Positions 45,328 to 53,121 of a stretch of DNA of 64,000 nt are shown piece after piece. Position 1 is the first letter of the stretch; every line of letters starts with the position of its first letter. Position numbers and translations under genes: made by a program. The notes below the pieces were generated by a model that was not told where the DNA came from, made no database searches, and saw only the letters and a program-made list of their open reading frames with translations. Origin of the DNA: Xylophilus sp. GW821-FHT01B05 (GTDB taxonomy: Bacteria > Pseudomonadota > Gammaproteobacteria > Burkholderiales > Burkholderiaceae_C); assembly GCA_038961845.1 (NCBI GenBank), contig CP152408.1:434001-498000 (forward strand). Direction: 5' to 3'.

Positions 45328-46296
45328 ATGGCCCATTTGTCTCCTCCCACGCTTGCCACCCTGCCGTTCCGGCTGAAGTTCCGCCAACTGGTGCTGCTCG
45401 ATGCGCTGGGCGATTCGCAGTCGCTGCGCAAGGCCGCAGCACAAACCCACCTGACCCAGCCCGCGGCCACGCGCGCCATGGCCGAGCTGGAATCCGCCTT
45501 TGGCGTGCAGCTATTCGAGCGCTCGCATGCAGGCATGGCGCCCACGGTCTACGGCAGTGCGCTGATCCAGCATGCGCGGCGCGTGCTGTTTGACGTGCAG
45601 CAGGCCCATGCAGAGATCCAGGCGCTGCGATCAGGCTCGCACGGACTGGTGCGGGTCGGCTCGCTGCTGCCGCCAGCGGCTGGTTTGTTGCCCATGGCCA
45701 TTGGTGAGGTCAAGCGCCAATTCCCGCGCATGCGCATCTCGCTGGAGCAGTTGCCGCAGCGGCCACTGGTCGAGCGCGTGCGCGAGGGCAGCCTCGACAT
45801 CGCGCTGTGCCGCAGGGTGTCGTCCGAAGAAGACGCGCAGGGGCTGGAGCAGGCCGTGCTGTTCGAGGAAGACTACGTGCTGGTCGCCAGCCCCGGCCAC
45901 CGCTGCGCGGGTGCGGCAACGCTGCACTTGTCAGAGCTGATGGACGAGCCCTGGGTGCTGCCGCATGCCAGCGGCCTGTTCTACGCGCATGTGCAGGGCC
46001 TGTTCCTGGCGCAGGTGGGGCGCTTGCCGACCAATACGGTGGAGTCGTCCACGCCGCTGTCGGCCAACCTGATGCTGGTGGAGCAGTACGGCTTTCTCAA
46101 CTTCATGCAGAAGACCATCGCGCAGCACTACGAGCAGCGCGGCCAACTGAGCATTCTCCCCGTCTCCATCACCAACCCCCTGGGCCCGCACGTGATAGCG
46201 GTGCGCAGCAACAGCAGCATGGCGCCGGCGGTGGCCACCATGGTGCAGGCGCTGCGGGTGGCGGCGGGCTGCGGCGAGGAGGCGCTGGCCGCCTGA
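45328..46296 (+). CDS. LysR-family regulator, paralogue of the preceding one
   Basis: A 322-residue LysR protein nearly identical to its upstream neighbour in the DNA-binding domain (same 'LDALGDSQSLRKAAAQTHLTQPAATRAMAELESAFG' and 'RSHAGMAPTVYG') and clearly similar throughout; differences concentrate in the effector domain ('RRVSSEEDAQGLEQ', 'GHRCAGAATLHLSELMDEP'). The two therefore probably recognise related DNA sites but different inducers. It is followed, on the same strand, by the rhodanese/C-S-lyase operon, its likely target. Confidence 0.87.
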   Translation: MAHLSPPTLATLPFRLKFRQLVLLDALGDSQSLRKAAAQTHLTQPAATRAMAELESAFGVQLFERSHAGMAPTVYGSALIQHARRVLFDVQQAHAEIQALRSGSHGLVRVGSLLPPAAGLLPMAIGEVKRQFPRMRISLEQLPQRPLVERVREGSLDIALCRRVSSEEDAQGLEQAVLFEEDYVLVASPGHRCAGAATLHLSELMDEPWVLPHASGLFYAHVQGLFLAQVGRLPTNTVESSTPLSANLMLVEQYGFLNFMQKTIAQHYEQRGQLSILPVSITNPLGPHVIAVRSNSSMAPAVATMVQALRVAAGCGEEALAA

Positions 46297-46308
46297 GCCG
46301 TGATGCGG

Positions 46309-46358
46309 TGAACCGGATTTCGCAATACCTGAATAGATCTTTCGATTAGATCGGTTCA
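46309..46358. promoter_or_regulatory. Inverted-repeat region upstream of the rhodanese operon
   Basis: TGAACCG (46309-46315) and CGGTTCA (46352-46358) flank an AT-rich core containing AGATC-TTTCGATT-AGATC. The GATC/TTCGAT elements resemble, on the opposite strand, parts of the site near dppB, as expected if paralogous LysR proteins act at both. Confidence 0.5.
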
Positions 46359-46423
46359 GGGTCTGGCCCTATTCTGAGCAGCAGCTTCACCACGGTGGTG
46401 ACAGCAGCCAGAACGTGCCAGGA

Positions 46424-48007
46424 ATGCGCCCCATCAGGATCACAGCCAGCGAGTTGAGCGCGATGCTCGACGACGGCGAGGAAATCGCCGTCATCGATAC
46501 CCGCGAAGAGGGCGTCTACGCCCAGGGCCATTTGCTGCTGGCGGCATCGCTGCCGCTGTCGCGCCTGGAGCTGGAGGCCGCCTGGCGCCTGCCGCGGCGC
46601 ACGGTGCGCCTGGTGCTGCTCGACTCCGATCCACAGCGCCAGGCGCGCGCCAGCGCCCTGCTGTCTGCCGCCGGCTACACGGGCCTGCATCTGCTCGACG
46701 GCTTTCCGGATGCCTGCGGCAGCGCCGGCCTGGGCATCTTTGGTGGCAAGTTCGTGCCCAGCAAGGCCTTTGGCGAAGCGGTCGAAGCGCAGCGGCACAC
46801 GCCGCGCATCAGTGCGGCACAGCTGCGCGATCTGCAACTGCGGCAGGTGCCCCTGCTGCTGGTGGACAGCCGCACACCCGAGGAATTCACGCAGTTCTCG
46901 TTGCCCGGCGCCGTGAGCTGCCCGGGCGCTGAACTGGTGCTGCGAGTGCCGGACGCCGTGCCCGAAGGCGGCATTGCCCTGGTCAACTGCGCCGGGCGCA
47001 CGCGCAGCATCATTGGCGCGCAGTCGCTGGTGAATGCCGGCATCGGCTGCCCGGTGTATGCGATAGAGAACGGCACCATGGGCTGGCGCCTGGACGGCCA
47101 TGCGCTGACCCATGGCCACACCGCGCACCTGGCCGCGCCATGCGAGGCAGCGGTGGAGCCGGCGCGCCGTGCCGCGCTGGGCCTGCTGCAGCGCAGCGGC
47201 GGCCGGCTGATCGGCTGGCCCGAGCTGCAGCAGATGCTGGGCGACACGCAGCGCACTACTTACTTCTACGACGTGCGCCTGCGCCAGGATGCGCAGCAAG
47301 AGACGGTCGCCGGCGCCCGCAGCGCCCCCGGCGGCGAGCTGGTGCAAAGCACCGATGTCTTCGCCCCGGTGCGGCATGCGCGCATCGTGCTGGCCGATAC
47401 GCAATTGGTGCAGGCGCCCATGACCGCGCACTGGCTGCGCCAGATGGGCTGGCATGCCGACGTGCTGGAACCCGCCACGGTGCCGGCCGAAGCGCGTGGC
47501 CGACCTGTGCCCGCGCCCTGGCTGCGCAGGCCCGATGCAAGTGAAGCCCTCAGCGTCGACCAACTGCGCCAGCGCCTGGCGGAGGCATCGGTGGCCGTGA
47601 TCGACTGCGGCAACAGCATTGCCTACCGGCATGGTCATGTGCCCGGCGCCTGGTTTGCGGGGCGCGGCAGCCTGCCGGAGAGTCTGGCGAGCTTGCGCGA
47701 GAGCGGCCGGCCGCTGGTCTTTGTCTCGGACGACGGCGCCCTGGCGCAGTTCGCCGCCGCTGATGCGGCCGCGGCGGGCTTCACCGCGCTGCACCTGGTC
47801 GGCGGCCAGCAGGCCTGGGTTGCAGCAGGCGGCGCGCTGGAGACTGGCTGGACACGGCCCCTGGGCGCGCCGGACGACATCTGGTACTCGCCCTACGAGG
47901 TCGAACCCGGCCAGCGCGAGCAGGCCATGCGCGAATACATCGCCTGGGAAACCGGCTTGCTCGAACGCATCGTGACCGAGCCCGGCCTGCACTTCAATGT
48001 GCTCTGA
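46424..48007 (+). CDS. Four-domain rhodanese-like sulfurtransferase
   Basis: A 527-residue protein built of four rhodanese-like modules (about residues 1-105, 125-230, 250-370 and 385-500). Module starts read 'ITASELSAMLDDGEEIAVIDTREEG', 'ISAAQLRDLQLRQVPLLLVDSRTPEEF', 'LIGWPELQQML...YFYDVRLRQD' and 'LSVDQLRQRLAEASVAVIDCGNS'. Only the second has an active-site-loop cysteine, Cys189 in VNCAGRTRS; the others have Asp or Ser there. It should move sulfane sulfur or act on a sulfur intermediate. ATG 46424 is preferred; a GTG three codons upstream is possible. RidA follows after 22 bp. Confidence 0.85.
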   Translation: MRPIRITASELSAMLDDGEEIAVIDTREEGVYAQGHLLLAASLPLSRLELEAAWRLPRRTVRLVLLDSDPQRQARASALLSAAGYTGLHLLDGFPDACGSAGLGIFGGKFVPSKAFGEAVEAQRHTPRISAAQLRDLQLRQVPLLLVDSRTPEEFTQFSLPGAVSCPGAELVLRVPDAVPEGGIALVNCAGRTRSIIGAQSLVNAGIGCPVYAIENGTMGWRLDGHALTHGHTAHLAAPCEAAVEPARRAALGLLQRSGGRLIGWPELQQMLGDTQRTTYFYDVRLRQDAQQETVAGARSAPGGELVQSTDVFAPVRHARIVLADTQLVQAPMTAHWLRQMGWHADVLEPATVPAEARGRPVPAPWLRRPDASEALSVDQLRQRLAEASVAVIDCGNSIAYRHGHVPGAWFAGRGSLPESLASLRESGRPLVFVSDDGALAQFAAADAAAAGFTALHLVGGQQAWVAAGGALETGWTRPLGAPDDIWYSPYEVEPGQREQAMREYIAWETGLLERIVTEPGLHFNVL

Positions 48008-48029
48008 CACCTGCCTCCAGAAAGAACCC

Positions 48030-48437
48030 ATGAGCGACCTTTTCCAACACCACAACCCGCCCGCCCTGGGCGCGCCGCTGGGTGCCTATTCGCAGGTGCT
48101 GGAAGTGCCCGCCGGTGCCAGCCTGGTCTTGCTGTCTGGCCAGACACCCATTGCCGAGGACGGCAGCGTGCCCGTGGATTTCGATGCCCAGGCCGACCTG
48201 GTCTGGCGCCGCGTGGGCCTGGGGCTGGCTGCCGTGGGGCTGGACTACCGCCATATCTGCCGCGTCGTCACCTACCTGGTCGATGGCGCGGATGCACCGG
48301 CCCATGCCCGCGTGCGCGCCCGCTACCTGGGCGCGGCCCGGCCGGCCTCTACCGGGCTGGTGGTGCGTGCCCTGTTCAACCCGGCCTACCGGCTGGAGGT
48401 CGAGGTCACCGCCGCGCGCCCCGCGCCCGCCATCTAG
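48030..48437 (+). CDS. RidA-family enamine/imine deaminase
   Basis: A 135-residue RidA/YjgF-family protein ('GAYSQVLEVPAGASLVLLSGQTPIAEDG', 'RHICRVVTYLVDGADAP', and the C-terminal 'ASTGLVVRALFNPAYRLEVEVTA'). The family hydrolyses reactive 2-aminoacrylate and related imines released by PLP enzymes. The Arg that binds the carboxylate in true RidA is probably R in VVRALF, but I cannot confirm full deaminase competence. A C-S lyase in the same operon would produce exactly such an imine, which makes this assignment functionally sensible. Confidence 0.86.
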   Translation: MSDLFQHHNPPALGAPLGAYSQVLEVPAGASLVLLSGQTPIAEDGSVPVDFDAQADLVWRRVGLGLAAVGLDYRHICRVVTYLVDGADAPAHARVRARYLGAARPASTGLVVRALFNPAYRLEVEVTAARPAPAI

Positions 48438-48441
48438 AGGA

Positions 48442-49449
48442 ATGAAGATGCCCATCGCACACAGCTTCCGGCCCGCGCGCCGGGCCACGCTTGCCCGCTT
48501 TGCTGCATTGGCGGGGCTTGCCCTGCTGGGCAGTGCCGCCGCGCTGGCCGATGCGCCCTATCCCGCCAATGTCATCAAGCTGGTGGTGCCCACCGCCGCG
48601 GGCGGCTCGGTCGATGCCAGCGGGCGGCTGCTGGCCGATGCGCTTTCGCGCGCAATGGCGGCGCGCGTCATCGTCGACAACAAGGCCGGCGCGGGCGGCG
48701 CCATCGGTGTCGACAGCGTGGTCAAGAGCCCGCCCGACGGCTACACGCTGGTGCTGGGCATAGCGGCCACCTTGTCGGTGCAGCCGGCGGTGCGCAACAA
48801 CCTGCCTTACAACGCCACGCGCGATCTGGTGCCCATTGCGGTGTTTGCGCAGGGGGGCCTGGTGGTCGTGGTGCCGGCAGACAGCCCCGCCAGGAACGTG
48901 CAGGACCTGCGCGCGCTCGCGGCCAAGAACGGCAGCCTGAGCTTTGGCACGGGCGGCCAGGCCACTTTCGGCCACCTGACGGGTGAGGTGATTGCCTCGA
49001 CCCTGGGCATTTCGATGCGCCACATTCCCTACCGTGGCGCATCGCCCGCCATCACCGACCTGGCGGGCGGCCAATTGGACATGGCCATCTCGGATGCCTT
49101 CTCGGCGCTGCCGCATGTGCAGTCCGGCAAGCTGCGCGTCATCGCCACGGCCGGGCCCACGCGTCACGTCAGCTTCCCCGATGTGCCCACGCTGAGCGAA
49201 GAGGGCGTGCCCTTTGACCGTGGCACCTGGATCGGCCTGTTCGCCCCGGCGGCCACGCCGCCGGCCATCGTGGCGCAGCTGTCGGCGGCGGTGAAGGGCC
49301 TGTCGGCCAACCCGGCGTTTCGCGCGGACGTGACCAAGCTCGGCTTCTCGCCGGTGTTCATGTCTTCCGCCGAGGTGGCCCGGATGCTGGCGCAGGAGAT
49401 CGAGGCCTGGAAGGCCGATGCCAAAAAAGCAGCCATCCAACTGGATTGA
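48442..49449 (+). CDS. Bug/TctC-family substrate-binding protein of the organosulfur operon
   Basis: A 335-residue Bug protein: signal 'LARFAALAGLALLGSAAALA', 'YPANVIKLVVPTAAGGSVDASGRLLADAL', 'IVDNKAGAGGAIGVDSV', 'MRHIPYRGASPAITDLAGGQLDMAISDA'. AGAGGA lies just upstream of the ATG; the ATG at 48448 two codons later is an alternative. It lies four bases after the RidA stop, so it is cotranscribed and should bind the operon's substrate in the periplasm. No membrane component is present nearby. Confidence 0.88.
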   Translation: MKMPIAHSFRPARRATLARFAALAGLALLGSAAALADAPYPANVIKLVVPTAAGGSVDASGRLLADALSRAMAARVIVDNKAGAGGAIGVDSVVKSPPDGYTLVLGIAATLSVQPAVRNNLPYNATRDLVPIAVFAQGGLVVVVPADSPARNVQDLRALAAKNGSLSFGTGGQATFGHLTGEVIASTLGISMRHIPYRGASPAITDLAGGQLDMAISDAFSALPHVQSGKLRVIATAGPTRHVSFPDVPTLSEEGVPFDRGTWIGLFAPAATPPAIVAQLSAAVKGLSANPAFRADVTKLGFSPVFMSSAEVARMLAQEIEAWKADAKKAAIQLD

Positions 49450-49450
49450 C

Positions 49451-50044
49451 ATGGAACAAGTCCCCCAGGACAACACCGCATCGCAGCGCGCGCAGGCGGT
49501 TGCAGATACGGTCGAGCAGTTGCGCGCGCTGCTGGATTCCGAGCCGCCCACGCCCGCCGCATTGGCTGCGGCAGAGGCCGTGCTGCGCACGCTGGCCGCG
49601 CGGCAAGCGCTTTGGCCGGCCGAAGATTTCCCCATCCCTGCCGACCGCCTCTGGCAAGCCCACAAGCTGCACGAGGACGCCGATGGTCGCTACGCGGTCT
49701 ACGCCGTGCCCATGCGCCCCGGCCACGCGCAGCCGCCGCACGACCACACCACCTGGGCGCTGATTGCCGGGGTGCGCGGCGTGGAGCGCAATGTGCTCTA
49801 CGCGTGTCCGGTCGCCGGCGCGCCTGCCGCCCCGCTCAAGGTGCGCACGCAGGTGCTGGTGTCAGCCGGCACATCGCTTTCCATCGGGCCGGCGGATCTG
49901 CATGCGATCGAGGTGCTGGCGCCAGGCGATGCGCTGCACTTGCATGTCTACGGCCGCAGCTTTGGCCACCTGGCGGGGCGGCAGATGTTTGATCCCGCCA
50001 CCGGTGCCGGGCGCCCCTTTCCCGTGGTGGCGGGCCTGTCATAG
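49451..50044 (+). CDS. Cysteine dioxygenase-like thiol dioxygenase (cupin)
   Basis: A 197-residue cupin of the cysteine-dioxygenase superfamily. The Fe(II) ligands are visible: His97 and His99 in QPPHDHTTW and His151 in ADLHAIE. 'WALIAGVRGVERNVLY' follows the first motif as in bacterial thiol dioxygenases such as 3-mercaptopropionate dioxygenase. It would oxidise a thiol to a sulfinic acid with O2. The ATG lies one base after the preceding stop. Which thiol it uses cannot be read from sequence; the neighbouring C-S lyase could provide it. Confidence 0.8.
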   Translation: MEQVPQDNTASQRAQAVADTVEQLRALLDSEPPTPAALAAAEAVLRTLAARQALWPAEDFPIPADRLWQAHKLHEDADGRYAVYAVPMRPGHAQPPHDHTTWALIAGVRGVERNVLYACPVAGAPAAPLKVRTQVLVSAGTSLSIGPADLHAIEVLAPGDALHLHVYGRSFGHLAGRQMFDPATGAGRPFPVVAGLS

Positions 50045-50084
50045 GCCTGCGCCGCATTTCCTCCTGAACCCAAGACCTCTAACT

Positions 50085-51788
50085 ATGGACAAGACATCGA
50101 TCCTCGCGCACCACGGAGACGGCTTCGTGCAGGCCAATGGTCTGCGGCTGCACTACGAACAATGGGGCGACGGGCCGCGCACCGTGATCGCGCTGCACGG
50201 CACCTCGCTGCACGGCAAGGTCTGGTACTGGCTGGCCGAGGCGCTGGGGCCAGAGTACCGGCTGATCGGCCTGGACCAGCGCTCGCATGGCGACTCGCAG
50301 CGCGTGGGCTCAGGCCAGTACGGCGTCGAGCACTACTGCGACGACCTGGCCGCCTTCATCGACCGCCTGGGGCTGGAGCGCGTGTCCCTGGTTGGCTCCT
50401 CGCTGGGCTCGCGTGTGGCGCTGCTGTATGCCGCGCGGCACCCCGAGCGGGTAGAGGCGCTGGCCCTGCTGGACCTGAGCTTCGAGATGCCCACTGCGGC
50501 CTCCGAGCACATGGTGCATGCCCACGTCACGCGGCCACGCAGTTTTGCCAACTTCGACGCGGCCGTGGCTTTCTCCAAGACCCTGCCGCAGCGCCTGCGC
50601 TTCTCCGACGAGGTACACCGCCGCACGCTGCAGGGCGACCTGCGCGAGCTGGCCGATGGCCGGCTGGAATGGCGCTACGAGCGCGACGCCGCCATCGAGA
50701 CGCTGCGCTGCGCCGCGCGCGACATGTGGGCCGAAGTGCGCGCAGTGCGCGCGCCCGCCGTGATCCTGCGCGGCGCCGACAGTGACGTGCTGATCGCCTC
50801 CACCGTAGAGCGCCTGCAGCGCGAGTTCCAGGGCGTGCGCATCATCGACGTGCCCAATGCCGGGCATTCCATCTGGGGCGACAACCCTGGCTTCACGGCG
50901 CGCACCATCGTCGAGGCGCTGGAGGCCACCGCGCCCGCCAGCCCACCGCCTGCCGCCGCGGCGCCGGTGGCCGGCCGTTCGCGCCATACGGCAACGCCCA
51001 GGCTCAACTTCCATTCGCTGGAATGGGGCACGCCCGATGCCCCCGCCCTGATCTGCCTGCACGGCACCTCGATGCAGGCCAGCGCCTGGACTGCATTGGG
51101 CACGGCGCTGCAGGACCGCTACCGCGTCATCGCGCTGGACATGCGCGGCCACGGCGGCTCCGACAAGCCGGCAGAGGGCTACCGCCTGGTCGACTATGCC
51201 GACGACGTGGCAGCCTTCATGGATGCGCTGGGCCTGCAGCGCGCGAGCCTGATCGGCAGCTCACTCGGCACCCAGGTCGCCATCGACTTTGCCGCGCGCT
51301 ATCCGCAGCGGGTCAGCAAGCTGCTGTTGTCTGACCCAAGCTGCCTGATCGACCAGGCAGCCATCGACCAGTACGTGGCGCTGCACCGCTCGCGCCCGCG
51401 GCGCTTTGGCAATGCAGCCGAGGCACTGGCCTTCTCGCGCAGCCTGCCGCAGCGCAAGCGTTTCAGCGATGCGGTGCACCAGTTCACCCTGGCCGGCGAC
51501 CTGCGCGCCACCGAGCAGGGCGAGCTGGAATGGAACTATGCGCTGGACCCCATCCTGCAGACCTTCCGCGAGCTCACGGTGGACCAGAGCGCAGAGATCC
51601 GCGCGGTCAGCGCACCGGTGCTGGTGCTGCGCGGGCAGGAGTCGCATGTGCTGTCGCGCGCCAATGCGCTGAAGCTGCTCGCGCAGTTCCAGCAGGCCGA
51701 GCTGATCGAGATCGGCGACAGCGGCCACACCATCTGGGGCGACCAGCCCGAGGCGTTGGCGCGCCATGCCCGCGCCTTCTTGACCTGA
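50085..51788 (+). CDS. Tandemly duplicated alpha/beta-hydrolase fusion
   Basis: A 567-residue protein containing two complete alpha/beta-hydrolase domains joined by an Ala/Pro linker (about residues 285-300). Domain 1: oxyanion 'IALHGTSLHGKVWYW', nucleophile Ser106 in GSSLG, His in NAGHSIWGD. Domain 2: 'ICLHGTSMQASAWTA', nucleophile Ser393 in GSSLG, His in DSGHTIWGD. The halves share further blocks (AFSKTLPQRLRFSDEVH versus AFSRSLPQRKRFSDAVH), so the gene arose by internal duplication and both sites look intact. It could cleave an ester or thioester in the operon's pathway. Two-headed hydrolases of this kind are uncommon. Confidence 0.86.
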   Translation: MDKTSILAHHGDGFVQANGLRLHYEQWGDGPRTVIALHGTSLHGKVWYWLAEALGPEYRLIGLDQRSHGDSQRVGSGQYGVEHYCDDLAAFIDRLGLERVSLVGSSLGSRVALLYAARHPERVEALALLDLSFEMPTAASEHMVHAHVTRPRSFANFDAAVAFSKTLPQRLRFSDEVHRRTLQGDLRELADGRLEWRYERDAAIETLRCAARDMWAEVRAVRAPAVILRGADSDVLIASTVERLQREFQGVRIIDVPNAGHSIWGDNPGFTARTIVEALEATAPASPPPAAAAPVAGRSRHTATPRLNFHSLEWGTPDAPALICLHGTSMQASAWTALGTALQDRYRVIALDMRGHGGSDKPAEGYRLVDYADDVAAFMDALGLQRASLIGSSLGTQVAIDFAARYPQRVSKLLLSDPSCLIDQAAIDQYVALHRSRPRRFGNAAEALAFSRSLPQRKRFSDAVHQFTLAGDLRATEQGELEWNYALDPILQTFRELTVDQSAEIRAVSAPVLVLRGQESHVLSRANALKLLAQFQQAELIEIGDSGHTIWGDQPEALARHARAFLT

Positions 51789-51810
51789 GCCTGCGCACAG
51801 CGCCGTCGCC

Positions 51811-52977
51811 ATGAATCCCGCCACGCTGCTCACGCACGCGGGCCGGCCGCAGGGGGCGACCGTCACGGTCAACCCCGTGGTGGCCCGCACCAGCACCGTC
51901 ATCTTTGATTCGGTGGCCACCCTGCAGGGTGCGCTGGCGGCCTACGCCGCGGGTGAGCGCCCGCTGGTCTATGGCCGCAAGGGCACCTCCACCACGCATG
52001 CGCTGGAAGATGTGCTGACCGCGCTGGAAGGCGGCCACCGCACGCGCCTGTTTGGCTCGGGCCTGGCCGCCATCGCCTGCACCTTCCTGGCCTACCTGCG
52101 GCCGGGCGATCACGTGCTGGTGATCGACTCCTGCTATGAGCCGGTGCGCAAGCTCTGCGCGCAGTACTTTGCCGGCATGGGCGTGACGGTCGAGTATTTC
52201 CGGCCAGACCTGTCGGACCTTGCCGCCAAGCTGCGCGGCAACACACGCCTGGTCTGGGTCGAGTCGCCCGGCTCGCTGCTCTACGAAATGTGCGACCTGC
52301 CCGCCTTGCTGAGCATGGTGCGCCAGGCGGGCGAGGCCATCGTGGCGGTGGACAGCACCTGGGGTTCGGGCCTGCTCTACCACCCGCTGGCGCTGGGGGC
52401 GGACGTGTCCGTCATTGCCGGCACCAAGTACCTGGTCGGCCATTCAGACGCCATGCTGGGCGTGGCCGTGGCAGGCGAGCGCGCCTGGCCGGCGCTGGCG
52501 GCCATGGCCGACCTGCTGGGCCATTCGGTCAGCGCGGACGATGCCTACCTGGCCCTGCGCGGCATGCGCACGCTGGCCGTGCGCCTGCAATACCAGCAGA
52601 CCGGCGCGCTGGAAGTCGCGCAGTGGCTGCAGCGCCAGCCACAGGTGCGCACTGTGTTCCACCCCGCGCTGCCGGATGACCCCGGCCATGCGCTGTGGCT
52701 GCGCGACTGCAAGGGCGCCAACGGCCTGCTGTCCATTGAGCTGCGGCCTTCGGTGACGGAGGCGCAGGTGCATGCCTTCGTCGATGCGCTGCAGTTGTTT
52801 GGCCTGGGCCATTCCTGGGGCGGCTTCGAGAGCCTGGTGCTGCCGGTGCAGATGGCGGCGGTGCGCACGCTCAGCTCCTGGGACGGGCGTGGTCCCGTGG
52901 TGCGGCTGCATGTGGGGCTGGAGGCCATCGCTGATCTGTTGGCGGATCTGCAGCAAGCCCTGGCGCGGATTGGGTGA
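51811..52977 (+). CDS. Cystathionine beta-lyase-type PLP C-S lyase
   Basis: A 388-residue Cys/Met-metabolism PLP enzyme of the MetC group. PLP Lys206 lies in AGTKYLVGHSDAMLG; other family sites are 'RPLVYGRKGTSTTHALEDVLTALEGG', 'FGSGLAAIACTFLAYLRPGDHVLV' and 'SWGGFESLVLP'. It cleaves the C-S bond of cystathionine-like amino acids to a thiol, pyruvate and ammonia via 2-aminoacrylate. In this operon a catabolic role on an S-conjugated cysteine is more likely than methionine biosynthesis, because RidA and a thiol dioxygenase accompany it. It ends the operon; a hairpin repeat follows. Confidence 0.88.
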   Translation: MNPATLLTHAGRPQGATVTVNPVVARTSTVIFDSVATLQGALAAYAAGERPLVYGRKGTSTTHALEDVLTALEGGHRTRLFGSGLAAIACTFLAYLRPGDHVLVIDSCYEPVRKLCAQYFAGMGVTVEYFRPDLSDLAAKLRGNTRLVWVESPGSLLYEMCDLPALLSMVRQAGEAIVAVDSTWGSGLLYHPLALGADVSVIAGTKYLVGHSDAMLGVAVAGERAWPALAAMADLLGHSVSADDAYLALRGMRTLAVRLQYQQTGALEVAQWLQRQPQVRTVFHPALPDDPGHALWLRDCKGANGLLSIELRPSVTEAQVHAFVDALQLFGLGHSWGGFESLVLPVQMAAVRTLSSWDGRGPVVRLHVGLEAIADLLADLQQALARIG

Positions 52978-53009
52978 TCGCATCGCCGGCAGCTTTGGAT
53001 CCACAGAGA

Positions 53010-53118
53010 ATCAAAAGGCCGCGGAGCAGGCCAAGCGCAGACATCCGGGGAACCGGCTCCGCCGGGCCGCAGGATGTGCCCCCTCGAAGGGGGAAGGCGA
53101 AGACGCGAAGCCTGAGGG
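53010..53118. repeat. Solitary copy of the element tandemly repeated at 41541
   Basis: 'aaggccgcggagcaggcc', CCGGC-TCC-GCCGG, CCCCCTCGAAGGGGG and 'gaagacgcgaagcctgagggt' match the 170-bp units almost base for base over about 105 bp. It lies between the convergent C-S lyase and PPK2 genes and probably acts as a bidirectional terminator. Confidence 0.78.
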
Positions 53119-53121
53119 TAT

